Positions 15,416 to 24,897 are shown, counted from the stretch's first letter. The stretch: DNA of 64,000 nucleotides from Paenibacillus sp. SC116 (GCF_024733555.1 NZ_JANIOF010000003.1:124001-188000); one strand, 5' to 3'. Translations and numbers: made by a program. The notes: generated from the sequence alone by a model not told the origin.

Positions 15416-16567
15416 TTATCTCAACTTGCTAAAAAATGCCCGTATTTTCTCCGCAAGCAATTGGGGCTGTTCAGCCGCTACAAAATGTCCACCCGTATTA
15501 AGCTCCTCCCAACTCAAAATGTTAGGAAACATTCTCTCCACGTATTCTCTTGGGGGACGTTCATGTGCTTGTGTTGCGGTCAGGGCAACACCAATCGGCA
15601 CTTGAGAGATATCATGCTCATCCGGCCATTTTGTATGTTTGCCTTCAAAGTAGAAGCGGTTAGATGCATTTATCGTTTGCGTAAACCAATATAAAGATAC
15701 GTTCGCTAGTAAGCTTTCTTTGCTAAAGTGCTGATCTAGATTTGTGCTCGGTGGGCTTGTCCATATGTACCATTTCTCCAAAATAAATGCTGCGAGTCCC
15801 ACAGGGGAATCATGGAGCGAGTAGGCTATTGTTTGTGGCTTCGTGCCGAGTAGATGTGCATAACCACCTTCTTCGTTGTACCACTGCTTACAGCAGTCGA
15901 GGTATGCTCGTTCTGCTTCAGAAAGAGCTGTATCTTTAGCGATAAATGGACTTGGATTACCTGGGGAAGTTGTATGATAGCCGATTACATGTTCAGGATG
16001 ATCCAAGCAAAGCAAGCCTAGGATGCTGGCCCCAAGGTCATAGCCGTGTGAGGCAAACTTGTTGTAGCCCAATGCGCGCATTAATTTTACGAGAATGTCC
16101 GCTGTACGCCGATCCTCAAATCCAGATAATGCAGGAATATCTGAGAACCCATGCCCCGGAACCGAAGGGATGACAACATCAAAGGAATCTTCGGGATTGC
16201 CTCCATACCGTTCAGGATGGGTTAGATAAGGGATCAGATCGAGCATTTCATAAAAAGTACTTGGCCAACCATGAGGAATCAGAATGGGCATCGGATTAAG
16301 ACCGCTTCCACGAACATGGACATAGTGTATGTCGAGCCCATCAATCTTCATTTTGAAATTAGGATACGAGTTGATGCTAGCTTCAACCTTACGCCAGTCA
16401 AACTCATTTCGCCAATAACTCGCCATTTCTTTCATCCAATCCAGTGGAATGCCGTATTCCCACTTGGAATTGAGGATCTCGTCAGGCCACCGAGTTAGAT
16501 CTAGACGTGTACGGAGATTGTCGATCTCTTTGCGATCAATGTTTACGGTAAAAGGTCTACAGTTCAT
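15416..16567 (-). CDS. Epoxide hydrolase, alpha/beta-hydrolase fold with N-terminal EHN domain
   Basis: 383 residues. The first ~110 residues (RTRLDLTRWPDE, GIPLDWMKEMASYWRNEFDWR) are the EHN domain of microsomal-type epoxide hydrolases. The catalytic domain has oxyanion motif PHGWPST, nucleophile Asp in HGYDLGA, and catalytic His in GGHFVAAEQP. The usual GGDWGA elbow is HGYDLGA here, so the nucleophile is kept but the neighbouring residues differ. It would open epoxides to diols; the natural substrate is unknown. AAGGAG lies 9 bases before the ATG. It is divergent from the CGNR regulator, a likely controller. Confidence 0.85.
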   Translation of the reverse strand: MNCRPFTVNIDRKEIDNLRTRLDLTRWPDEILNSKWEYGIPLDWMKEMASYWRNEFDWRKVEASINSYPNFKMKIDGLDIHYVHVRGSGLNPMPILIPHGWPSTFYEMLDLIPYLTHPERYGGNPEDSFDVVIPSVPGHGFSDIPALSGFEDRRTADILVKLMRALGYNKFASHGYDLGASILGLLCLDHPEHVIGYHTTSPGNPSPFIAKDTALSEAERAYLDCCKQWYNEEGGYAHLLGTKPQTIAYSLHDSPVGLAAFILEKWYIWTSPPSTNLDQHFSKESLLANVSLYWFTQTINASNRFYFEGKHTKWPDEHDISQVPIGVALTATQAHERPPREYVERMFPNILSWEELNTGGHFVAAEQPQLLAEKIRAFFSKLR

Positions 16568-16822
16568 ATAGTGCGCTCCTTATCATGATGAGGGTTGATG
16601 AAAATAAAGTTTGGAACTCTGAATACATAGACAAGAGGGCTTACAAAGCAGTATGAATACTGTGCTAATGGTAGGTACTCTGATAAACTTTTGTTAGATG
16701 GATTGGATTCGTAAGATTATTTGTATTGCTAATTGTCGCCATTACGATGAGGGTGAAGATTCTAGTTGTGGATGGCATATTGGGTGTTGGGAATCGTTTA
16801 TTCATGTAAAGGATAATATATG
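16568..16822. other. Intergenic region between the epoxide hydrolase and the CGNR regulator
   Basis: The gap to the regulator start is 339 bases and holds the divergent promoters. A 41-codon frame (16698-16823) with several Cys has no ribosome binding site. Only the 29-base direct repeat at its right end stands out. Confidence 0.35.
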
Positions 16823-16880
16823 ACCGTTTAAATTACTTTACTGGTTAATTAACCGTTAAAACTATTTTATTGGTTAATAT
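16823..16880 (+). repeat. Tandem 29-bp imperfect repeat, candidate operator
   Basis: Two units with starts 29 bases apart share ACCGTT, then ACT or ACTAT, TT, A/TTTGGTTAAT. Across the junction lies the palindrome GGTTAATTAACC. It sits 27 bases before the regulator start, where a repressor or autoregulator would bind. Confidence 0.5.
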
Positions 16881-16906
16881 TAGGCTAGTCAATAGGAGTG
16901 TTAACG

Positions 16907-17461
16907 ATGGGTACGGAGTATACGGAACTTGAGCTCATAGCAGATTTTTTAAATACTTACGATAGAAGGATGCGGTTTGAAGGGGATATTGGGGTAGAAC
17001 ATTTGCAACATCCACAGCATTTATATACTTGGCTACTTGAACATCACTTGATTACCGAACAGGATGAGGTGACAGAACAAGTGTTGGAGTGGGCTTTGGA
17101 GCTAAGATCAGAAGCTAGGAAAATGATTGTAAATAATGAGTTCGATCACGCAGAACACGAATGGAAAGCTATGAATGAACTGCTGAATCATTTTGCGTTT
17201 ACGATTCGTTTTAGTGATGATTCGGCACAGTTGCATCCTCTTCATCATGATGGAATGGATGGGGTAGCGAGATTAATTGTACTTATATTCGAGCTGAAAA
17301 GAACACAGATGTGGCATCGGATTCGAGTATGTTCGGCCCCAGACTGCCAGTGGGTATTTGTAGACCATTCACGTCCAGGGACGGGGAGATGGTGTACGAT
17401 GAAGGCCTGTGGAAATCGCGCAAAGAATAAGGCTTATCGTGATCGAAATAAGCAAGTGTAG
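16907..17461 (+). CDS. ABATE/CGNR zinc-finger transcriptional regulator
   Basis: 184 residues. The N-terminal ~130 residues follow the ABATE pattern (LIADFLNTYDRR near the start). The C-terminal zinc finger is plain: CSAPDCQWVFVDHS, then RWCTMKACGNRAKNKAYR, containing the CGNR motif that names the family. These proteins are putative transcription regulators, often beside the enzymes they control. I chose ATG 16907, 6-8 bases after TAGGAGTG. It is transcribed away from the epoxide hydrolase, with a tandem repeat in between, so local control of that gene is plausible. Confidence 0.88.
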   Translation: MGTEYTELELIADFLNTYDRRMRFEGDIGVEHLQHPQHLYTWLLEHHLITEQDEVTEQVLEWALELRSEARKMIVNNEFDHAEHEWKAMNELLNHFAFTIRFSDDSAQLHPLHHDGMDGVARLIVLIFELKRTQMWHRIRVCSAPDCQWVFVDHSRPGTGRWCTMKACGNRAKNKAYRDRNKQV

Positions 17462-17649
17462 GTGAATTGTGAAAGGTCTTCCCCTTATCCAGGGCATAAT
17501 CCAGGTAAAAAAATACATTTTAGCAACCATTCTCTTTTATTCCTCTGTTGAGGCTAAAATACATGCACATTTGCACGTTTTTAGTGAATGTGGGATAAGG
17601 TCGAACAGACCCATACATATCGATATGAGTATATGCATATAACAAAACA

Positions 17650-17684
17650 ACAACCGCCTGCTAAATGTATTAGCAGGCGGTTGT
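17650..17684 (-). terminator. Terminator of the adhesin gene
   Basis: ACAACCGCCTGCTAA pairs perfectly with TTAGCAGGCGGTTGT around a 5-base loop. On the minus strand a TTGTTTTGTT tract follows, so it serves the leftward adhesin gene. Confidence 0.85.
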
Positions 17685-17699
17685 CTTATGGAATGAAAA

Positions 17700-20600
17700 T
17701 TATGATTTCAGCCATTTCTTGCGTGTTGCTAGCAATGCAGCACCTAGCAGCATAAGGACAAAGCCTGCTAGCTGCATAGGCAGGGAGCTTTCTTCCCCTG
17801 TCTTAGGTAGAACGTTATTAGAAGATTCACCTTTCGACTTGTTAGGTGTTTCGTTGTTATTCGAGCCACCGTCAGAAGGATGATCAGTACCGCTATTCGA
17901 GCCACTATCCGGAGGAGTGAGAGTACCATTATCCGAACCACCGTCGGAAGGGTTGTCAGTACCATTATCCGAACCGCCGCCAGAAGGATTGTCAGTTCCA
18001 TTATCTGAACCACCGTCAGAAGGGTTGTCAGTACCGTTATCCGAACCACCGTCAGAAGGATTGTCAGTACCATTATCCGAACCGCCATCGGAAGGATTGT
18101 CAGTGCCGTTATCTGAACCGTCGTCTGGGATTTCTGGTTTGTTTGGCGTCTCTTCACCACCATCTACTGGCGGGATAATGATTGGCGGCTGTGGTGGAAC
18201 TGGCTTACGTTTGTTCTCCACAGTCACGACTGTCTCTTGTTCTGAAACAATTACGAATTCCGTAAGTTTCTGCTCAATGAGATAGCCTTCTGGTGCTTGC
18301 ATCTCTTCGACAAAATACTTGCCAGGCTTAAGCGTAGGAATGATCAACTGCCCGTTCTTGTCTGTAGACATGAGCGCGAGCGGCTGTCCAGCTAGGTCAG
18401 TTACTGGTTGTTGATGCTCGTCCAGCAATCTGAACTGAGCGCCAGCAAGTGTAACCAATGGCTTGCCTGTTTCAATCTTGATGAGTTTAAGCGAACCTGC
18501 AAGAGGCTCGAACTTATTCTCTACCGTCACAACAGTCTCTTTTTCACTTACGATAACAAACTCAGTTAACTTTTGCTCAATGAGATAGCCTTTTGGTGCT
18601 ATTACTTCTTCAGCAAAATATTTGCCTGGCTTCAAAGCCGGAACCGTAAACTGTCCGTCAGTTCCAGTTGTCATAAGCGGAAGCGGTTGGCCAGCCTTAT
18701 CTGTAACTGGCTGTTGATTGGCATCTAACAATCGGAATTGAGCGCCAGTAAGTGTAACCGTCGGCTTGCCTGTTTCGATCTTAATGAGCTTCAGAGAACC
18801 TGGAAGTGGTTCACGCATATTTTCTACTGTGACTACTGTTTCCTTGTCACTCACAATATGGAACTCGGTCAATTTGTTCTCGATGAGATAGCCTTTAGGA
18901 GCAACAACTTCTTCGACAAAGTATTTGCCTGGCTGAAGAGCTGGAATGGCAAGCTGTCCATTCGTACCCGTCGTCATCAGTGGAAGCGGTTGACCAGCCT
19001 TGTTCGTAACGGGCTGTTGATGCTCGTCCAGCAATCTGAACTGAGCGCCAGTAAGTGTAACCTGCGGCTTGCCCGTCTCGATCTTGATCAACTTCAATGA
19101 ACCTGGTGACTTGCTATTTTCGAATGTGAATGTTAGCTTCTGCTCATCCACAATATCGAATTTCAGTGGTGTTGGATCAAGTTCATATCCAGTTGGCGCT
19201 TTCGTTTCTACTAACTGATAGCTTCCTACAGGAAGATTATCGATAGGCAGCCTTCCGGATTGAGCAGTCGTCAATCCACTGCGCAGCGCCTTGCCAGTGC
19301 GATCTTGAAGCTGGAATACAGCTCCGGCAAGTGTCTTGCTAGCATCGCTGGAATCGACTTTCGTCAATTCAACCGAGCCTTTGATTTGCTTATTTCTAGC
19401 TGTAAATGTCTTAGGTACTTGCTGATTGGAGTCAATCGTAAAACTGATTGGTGTGTTATCCAGCTTATAGCCTGTCGGTGCTGCAACTTCAATGAGTTGG
19501 TAGCTGCCTGGCTTCAAGCCCTTCACATCAATTTTCCCCTTAACTGTCTTCAAGTTTGTATGGCCAATTACATCTTGATAATTGCCGCTGCCATCGTCTA
19601 CTTGAAGCTTGAACACGGCGCCATCTAGAAGCTTCGTAGGTGCGTCAGTATCAACTTTCGTCAATACAACTCCCCACTCATCTTTCGTATTTGGTACCGT
19701 AAGTGGTACTGATGCTTGGTTTACTTTAACGAGCTTGCCTGTGCCCGTATATTCCTCATGCAGAACATAGCCAACGGGAGCTTCCAACTCTTTAATGATG
19801 TAATCATTGTATTTAAAGTTGGTAAAGGTAGCTTCGCCTTTCGCATCTGTTACTACTTCTTGCAGCAGCATTTTGCCGCTCTTATCATAGATACCGAACT
19901 TAGCGCCAGCAAGTGGCTGCTTCGTGTCGTTATCTTCTTTGAGAATCTTAATATTTCCTTTTTGAATAATCGTACCGCCGCCGCCAGCTCCAGAGAAACT
20001 AACTTCAACTTCACCGCTATTGTCTTCGTTGACGGTTCCTGTCGATTGTCCTTTAAAGGAAACTTTATTCGTAATTTTCTCTTTGTTACCTGCATTAATA
20101 AAGGACGTGTACTCCAGTAAATAAGCTGTTTCCATATCCTTATTGAATGTAAGCGAGAGGGTGTTTCCCTTGGCATCTAAGGTGTAGTCTGCAGGATTTA
20201 CAGCACTGCCTTTCCTCACCGTTCCGTCTTTTCCTACAGCATAGTGATACAGCTTAATCGTCTCTGGCAATAGAATCTGATTCGTCGAAAGTGTATCGGT
20301 TAGCGTTGATCCCGCCGTGATAAACGATTGGCTACGGTTAATATGCACTTGCCAGTAAGCAAACTCAGAGTTTGCTCCTGTACCTTGGACGCCGTTTTTG
20401 GATACATATTCTTTGTTATGCTTCGGTGTTACCGTAGCCGTTTTGTCGAATAGGGTGCTAGTTGAGCTAGCCCCATCACGCAGCGTAGCATGGTTGCTGT
20501 ATGAACCTTCTACGGCAAGCCCTTTGAGGCTTGTCTTATACGTAATACGGTAAGCAGAATTAATGGACTGATTGAATCGTAGCTCAAAGCCTTCATCACC

Positions 20601-22703
20601 AACTGCATTCTTCATCGTACCATCAAACGTATACGCTGAAGGTGGCACAAGTGCTCCCGGTGTAACCGTATTTTGATTACCGGACAATGTCAGGTGCTGC
20701 ACTTTGAACGAATCTTTTACAAATGCTTGCTTACCTTTATAGAAGTCACGCAAAACAGGGTCGTTAATGTTGTGGAGATTGTAGTTAATATCAATCGTCC
20801 ACGTAATTTCTTTTGTTGTTGCATCATAAACGCCTGTCTTGTTTCCATTATCCTGTGTATAGCTGTCAGGCGTAACGGTTGCTGTTTTCGTAATGGAAGG
20901 CTGGGCAACGCCATTCTCTTCCCAGTTCAAAGTAGCTTTGTTCGAGTATCTCGACTTGTTTGCAGTCGGATCGAACTTCGTTCGATACGTGATTTCATGT
21001 TTCTCTGTAATAGGTACTAAGAAGGTCAGTTTAAAGCCTTCCGAATATTGCGCGTTGGGTTCGACTTTAAAGTGAACACCTTTCTTCAAGTCTGAAACTG
21101 CAAAGCTGTCAGCAATGAATTCCATATTCTGACCTGTAATGTTGTCTGTTATGACGACATTCTCCATACGCTTCTTGTCAGCATTTAGCTCAAGTTTCCA
21201 TCCAATCGTCTTGTCAGCATAGTTAGCTCCAAGCTCGAATTTATGGAAAATAGCTTGAGTAAGTGTTTGTCCCGCCGTAATGTTGTCATTATTGTCGGGA
21301 ATCTTAACTTGGTTTGTTACGTGAAGATCTTGATGCACACGATTGACGGCTTCTGTTTTGTATTTGATTTCATAGGCGTGTTCTACGTCTTTAAGGAATT
21401 TCACCGTAAATCCGTGACTAACTGTGTCATCGATGACGTAGTCTGTTCCTTCAACGAGAGGTGCGCCAACTTGCGTCGCTCTACCGTTGTCATCAATTTT
21501 CATCTGCGTGACGATCATATCGCCTGTTCGCTTCATTTTCGTCTTATCAAAATGATCTTCGATGTAAGCTTTCGCTTGTCCAATACGCTGCTCATTGTAG
21601 TTGTATTGGATCGACCAATTAACCAATTGCAGATCACTTTCGTATTTAACTTTTGTTTTGCCAAGTGGCTTACTGTACTTTACATTGACGGTCGACGATT
21701 TCTCTAGCGGTGTAGTCAGATTTGTACCCGTAACGGTTGCCTTATTCGTATAGAAGGCATCTACCGCTCCGTCAATCTTCGTCGTATACGTTACGCGATA
21801 AGCATTATGTATATCGCCTAAGTGCAGTTCGAAGCCATCTGCCGTTTGCTGTGGCGTAATGCCTGGAATCGGGTTTGTCTCAGGAGTAAGCGTACCGTCC
21901 AGTTTAACAGCCACTTTGTACAAACGAATGGAGCTAAGGTCAATCGTAAGGCCGTTAGGCAGTTTATCCTTAAATACAGCCTGATCGATTTTTTGTTCAC
22001 CTGTATTCACATCGACCGTCCACTGTATTTCGCTGGCATTCATGCCTTTATTGGCGGCACCCTTCTTGTTCATATCACCATTGTCTTTACCTTTGAAATG
22101 AACAGGAATAATGATGGAGTCGGCTTCGAATACGAATTCAATATCTTGATGCGTTCCACCTGTGAACTTATCTTTGTTGAAATATCTCCATACAAAGAAG
22201 CTGCCGTCTACTTCTTGACCGCCTTCAATAAGTTCATTAAAGGTAAAGGTTACTTTACCTTCTGGTGTTACGACATACGTTCCAACTCCGCCATCCAAAG
22301 AACCTTCTAATTTGCGGTCTACTTTGAACTTGTCTGGAAGTTGGAAGGTGAATGTGGAACCATTCCCGTATGAATGACCTGCAGGGAGTTTCCAAGTTAG
22401 ATCTACCTGTACTTTTTCATCTAAGTTAGGTCTTACTTGGGTAATATTATTCCCTTTCTCATCGGTGATGGTTACAGAAGTTATGATGTTCGTCGAAATA
22501 ACACCATAGGTACTGCCTGTGACACTAGTATTGTTGCCATAAGTTGCATTCGAAACCGATTGCTTGGAATGACCGCTAATCGGGAACAGGGGATTGCCCT
22601 GACCTGAGTTTGCAACGACTAGTGAAGGAGGCAGCACAAGATTCACCAGAATTGAGATGACCAGTAGGCCACAGAAAAACTTTCTAGTGTTGTGCCTATG
22701 CAT
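17700..22703 (-). CDS. LPXTG cell-wall-anchored adhesin with collagen-binding and CnaB domains
   Basis: 1667 residues. Signal peptide ~1-32; an N-terminal adhesin-type domain to ~205; then about five related ~130-residue collagen-binding-type domains (~215-900) in which strands such as AYRVTYTTK, AYEIKYKT, HEITYRTK and AYRITYKT mark the same position; then six CnaB/SpaA-like domains (~915-1500), each opening with a Lys-containing strand (for example LIKIETG) and closing with an E-x-x-A-P-x-GY segment, which fits internal Lys-Asn isopeptide bonds; a 12-residue repeat region (~1526-1611); and finally LPKTG at ~1632, a hydrophobic stretch and RKKW tail. Sortase should attach it to peptidoglycan. 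AAGGAG precedes the ATG. The sortase gene lies 114 bases upstream in the same direction. Confidence 0.92.
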   Translation of the reverse strand: MHRHNTRKFFCGLLVISILVNLVLPPSLVVANSGQGNPLFPISGHSKQSVSNATYGNNTSVTGSTYGVISTNIITSVTITDEKGNNITQVRPNLDEKVQVDLTWKLPAGHSYGNGSTFTFQLPDKFKVDRKLEGSLDGGVGTYVVTPEGKVTFTFNELIEGGQEVDGSFFVWRYFNKDKFTGGTHQDIEFVFEADSIIIPVHFKGKDNGDMNKKGAANKGMNASEIQWTVDVNTGEQKIDQAVFKDKLPNGLTIDLSSIRLYKVAVKLDGTLTPETNPIPGITPQQTADGFELHLGDIHNAYRVTYTTKIDGAVDAFYTNKATVTGTNLTTPLEKSSTVNVKYSKPLGKTKVKYESDLQLVNWSIQYNYNEQRIGQAKAYIEDHFDKTKMKRTGDMIVTQMKIDDNGRATQVGAPLVEGTDYVIDDTVSHGFTVKFLKDVEHAYEIKYKTEAVNRVHQDLHVTNQVKIPDNNDNITAGQTLTQAIFHKFELGANYADKTIGWKLELNADKKRMENVVITDNITGQNMEFIADSFAVSDLKKGVHFKVEPNAQYSEGFKLTFLVPITEKHEITYRTKFDPTANKSRYSNKATLNWEENGVAQPSITKTATVTPDSYTQDNGNKTGVYDATTKEITWTIDINYNLHNINDPVLRDFYKGKQAFVKDSFKVQHLTLSGNQNTVTPGALVPPSAYTFDGTMKNAVGDEGFELRFNQSINSAYRITYKTSLKGLAVEGSYSNHATLRDGASSTSTLFDKTATVTPKHNKEYVSKNGVQGTGANSEFAYWQVHINRSQSFITAGSTLTDTLSTNQILLPETIKLYHYAVGKDGTVRKGSAVNPADYTLDAKGNTLSLTFNKDMETAYLLEYTSFINAGNKEKITNKVSFKGQSTGTVNEDNSGEVEVSFSGAGGGGTIIQKGNIKILKEDNDTKQPLAGAKFGIYDKSGKMLLQEVVTDAKGEATFTNFKYNDYIIKELEAPVGYVLHEEYTGTGKLVKVNQASVPLTVPNTKDEWGVVLTKVDTDAPTKLLDGAVFKLQVDDGSGNYQDVIGHTNLKTVKGKIDVKGLKPGSYQLIEVAAPTGYKLDNTPISFTIDSNQQVPKTFTARNKQIKGSVELTKVDSSDASKTLAGAVFQLQDRTGKALRSGLTTAQSGRLPIDNLPVGSYQLVETKAPTGYELDPTPLKFDIVDEQKLTFTFENSKSPGSLKLIKIETGKPQVTLTGAQFRLLDEHQQPVTNKAGQPLPLMTTGTNGQLAIPALQPGKYFVEEVVAPKGYLIENKLTEFHIVSDKETVVTVENMREPLPGSLKLIKIETGKPTVTLTGAQFRLLDANQQPVTDKAGQPLPLMTTGTDGQFTVPALKPGKYFAEEVIAPKGYLIEQKLTEFVIVSEKETVVTVENKFEPLAGSLKLIKIETGKPLVTLAGAQFRLLDEHQQPVTDLAGQPLALMSTDKNGQLIIPTLKPGKYFVEEMQAPEGYLIEQKLTEFVIVSEQETVVTVENKRKPVPPQPPIIIPPVDGGEETPNKPEIPDDGSDNGTDNPSDGGSDNGTDNPSDGGSDNGTDNPSDGGSDNGTDNPSGGGSDNGTDNPSDGGSDNGTLTPPDSGSNSGTDHPSDGGSNNNETPNKSKGESSNNVLPKTGEESSLPMQLAGFVLMLLGAALLATRKKWLKS
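17870..18125 (-). repeat. 36-bp tandem repeats encoding the adhesin wall-spanning region
   Basis: About seven copies of a 36-base unit encode SDNGTDNPSDGG; copies near the C-terminal end have drifted. Near-identical units make slippage or recombination likely to vary the length. Confidence 0.85.
18201..19104 (-). repeat. Three ~300-bp direct repeats encoding near-identical CnaB domains
   Basis: Units begin at about 19104, 18803 and 18502 (minus strand), each coding GSLKLIKIETGKP, TGAQFRLLD, QQPVT, AGQPL, GKYF, APKGYLIE or close variants. Similarity is much higher than to the three preceding CnaB domains, pointing to recent duplication. Confidence 0.85.
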
Positions 22704-22817
22704 ACATTCTCTCCTTCTTCTTATTACATTTTATTTTTTATATGAAATTGCTCAGCAGGCTTCCCTATTGAACAATCAATATAACGAATATATTTTGATC
22801 AGATTGATATAGCTTTG

Positions 22818-23504
22818 TCATATTTCTTCGATTGGTGCAGGGCTTTGTTCTTCTTCCATAACTGCTTTCACAATAAGTCTGTGGGTCGCTGTATCAATGG
22901 GATCGCACGTAATGAGCGTCAATTCGCGTTCATGCGGATGTTGATCCAGTACAGACAAATCCTCAGGGATAACAACGGTTTTGGAACGAACCGTATAGGT
23001 AAATGTACGATCAGCGGTTTCGATTCGAATGGAATCTCCAATTTCAAGCTCGTCCAATCGATTGTAATGCCGTCCGAACTTCAGGCTGCGATGGCTTGCT
23101 AATACGTAATTGCCTATATCGCCTGGCGTCCGGCCGGGCACAACGCTTCCACTGCCAACCTTTAGCGATTGTGGAGTAGCCCCCTCAACGATTGGTTCCC
23201 GTAAATCGATTTTATCGACGGCAATCGTGCCGTGCACAGGAATTCCATTTATCAGTTTCGGTTTCGTCTTTGCCTCATTCATCGTTGTTGAAGTAGTGTG
23301 AGAGGATTGTCCTGTTTGCTCAGAGGGGGTGTTACTTTTGTTAATTTTTAAATACGCATCCCATTCTGTAAGCAGCTTTAGTTCTCTTTGTTCTTCTCTA
23401 TATGTATTCCATGTTGGATAAATGACGAGTAGGAGCCCGATTAACAGTAGTAAGAGGGCTATAATGGTAAGAGCGTTTTTCTTTATATTAGTAAATGTTG
23501 AAAT
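22818..23504 (-). CDS. Sortase (class A-like), apparently started by AUU
   Basis: About 228 residues. The catalytic triad is present: His in ASHRS, Cys in TLITCDP and Arg in THRLIVK. The reading frame runs without stops above the first in-frame ATG (23282), and this extra part codes a basic segment, a membrane anchor (LTIIALLLLLIGLLLVIYP) and a helical linker, the normal sortase N-terminus. No ATG, GTG or TTG exists in this part. An ATT at 23504-23502 lies 7 bases after AAAGGAAG, ideal spacing. An ATG 23282 start would remove the anchor. The gene precedes the LPXTG adhesin, its obvious substrate. Confidence 0.85.
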   Translation of the reverse strand: MSTFTNIKKNALTIIALLLLLIGLLLVIYPTWNTYREEQRELKLLTEWDAYLKINKSNTPSEQTGQSSHTTSTTMNEAKTKPKLINGIPVHGTIAVDKIDLREPIVEGATPQSLKVGSGSVVPGRTPGDIGNYVLASHRSLKFGRHYNRLDELEIGDSIRIETADRTFTYTVRSKTVVIPEDLSVLDQHPHERELTLITCDPIDTATHRLIVKAVMEEEQSPAPIEEI

Positions 23505-23888
23505 GTTTTCACTTCCTTTCTTTCATTTTCACAAGAACGGATTAACGTATTTTATCGGTTGTTATTGCTGGAAAATGTATAGTTAACTAAGAGAAACGTT
23601 TCCCGAAGACTCCGTGTGGGCGCAATTCTTATGAAACTTTTTTAATCATAATTGCTTCCGCTGAACTATTTCTGAACAAATAAGCAAATGAGTCTAGTTT
23701 CTTAAACCTTTACATAAGAAAATGTATTGAAATGCTTACTCATGGACTTCCGAATGAAAGACAGCACAATAAAAGGCTATCCAGTGAAAGATAGATAGCC
23801 CACTTATATCCTTACCCTGTTTTTCTGTAGGATAAACAAGAGAATTCAGTGCGGATTCCTATTTTACACTAATTTTGCATGTAAAAGG
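23505..23888. other. Intergenic region with the CgeB terminator
   Basis: 384 bases upstream of the sortase and downstream of the glycosyltransferase. No gene is seen. GGCTATC / GATAGCC (23775-23800) followed on the minus strand by TTTTATT is a terminator for the leftward glycosyltransferase gene; the remainder should hold the sortase promoter. Confidence 0.5.
23770..23801 (-). terminator. Terminator of the CgeB-like gene pair
   Basis: GGCTATC / GATAGCC hairpin with a 12-base loop; TTTTATT follows on the minus strand. Confidence 0.65.
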
Positions 23889-24866
23889 TTAAATAATATT
23901 ATGAATTTTCAATTGATACAGCATATAACTAGCACGCTCTCTGTAACTATGGCGTTGGACAGCATTCACGCCTTGCTGGCGGATCAGCTCACGTTCCTGC
24001 GGGTGTTTCAAGTAATAATCTACAAGCTGCCTTGTCTCATGCGGGGAACTGGATACAACGAGATCTCTCCCTGGCATAAACAAACGACGAATTTCTGGCG
24101 TATCGCTCGTTAATAGAAATCCTCCGGATCCAAGAATTTCGTACGTCCGCTGTGTAACTTGAGATTGGTGATTTTGTGGGCCGATTATAATGTTGGCAGA
24201 GCTGTATACTTTGCATGCTTCTGTATAGTGCAAATAGCCGTGTATCCAAGCAGCGGGCACTTGAATGCCTAAAATGGGCTTCATTTGACTCCAATGTCTA
24301 CCCCAAAAATCAATTTTCGTTCCATCCTGCAATAAGGGGACGAGAAGGTGGTGCAAGGAATGGATTCGATAATGATCCGGGTACTGCTTCAATATTTTCG
24401 CATAGCCGTTTGCGACAACCGCAATGTTGCTTTTATACTTCTCCTCGATCTTTCCTCTGCGATGAACGCTCTGATGGTAGCCGAAGTCCAAATGCGCCGC
24501 AGGAATCCCCATATGGATATAGTCACTTACTTTTCCAGCGCTTACCGTAAATACAAAGTCTGGTTGAACCGTGCTTACATAGGGAGCTGAAAATGTAAGG
24601 TGATGGGTCGGATCTTCCGTCGCCCAGAAAACATGCGGAATACCTGACTTTTTAACATATTGGTGAACCCATTTCCGCTTTGTAGCACTATGCTCTGCTG
24701 TCCATCCGAGGCTAATAATAAGATCAGGGCGGAATGTGCGAAGTAAATAGGGGATTTTATTTTTTGTCAGCACGCCTGAAATTTTTACAGTGTGTCCTAA
24801 ATCACGGAAGCCGTTCGGAAGGCCATGAATCCACATCGGATGATTTTCAAGAAACAATACCTTCAC
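23889..24866 (-). CDS. CgeB-like glycosyltransferase, copy 2
   Basis: 325 residues. The opening KVLFLENHPMWIHGLPNGF, PDLIISLGWTAEH, ATEDPTH and the C-terminal nucleotide-sugar-type motif TQRTYEILGSGGFLLT with TPEIRRLF are features of the CgeB/GT1-like family linked with spore maturation or surface polysaccharide in bacilli. It probably transfers a sugar to a spore or surface polymer. GTG 24866 has AAAGGAGG 8 bases upstream. It shares length (325) and motif order with the gene 31 bases upstream, so the two arose by duplication and may act as a pair. Confidence 0.8.
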   Translation of the reverse strand: MKVLFLENHPMWIHGLPNGFRDLGHTVKISGVLTKNKIPYLLRTFRPDLIISLGWTAEHSATKRKWVHQYVKKSGIPHVFWATEDPTHHLTFSAPYVSTVQPDFVFTVSAGKVSDYIHMGIPAAHLDFGYHQSVHRRGKIEEKYKSNIAVVANGYAKILKQYPDHYRIHSLHHLLVPLLQDGTKIDFWGRHWSQMKPILGIQVPAAWIHGYLHYTEACKVYSSANIIIGPQNHQSQVTQRTYEILGSGGFLLTSDTPEIRRLFMPGRDLVVSSSPHETRQLVDYYLKHPQERELIRQQGVNAVQRHSYRERASYMLYQLKIHNII

Positions 24867-24897
24867 CTTATCATCCTCCTTTATACATGCAGCCGAT

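Noticed and set aside
16698-16823. 41-codon frame with several cysteines before the CGNR regulator
   Set aside because: No Shine-Dalgarno sequence, and it runs into the operator-like repeat.
17870-18125. CRISPR array
   Set aside because: The 36-bp repeats lack unique spacers and are translated in frame as SDNGTDNPSDGG in the adhesin.
17768-18285. Open frames on both strands within the adhesin repeats
   Set aside because: Shadows of a repetitive coding region; no starts with ribosome sites.
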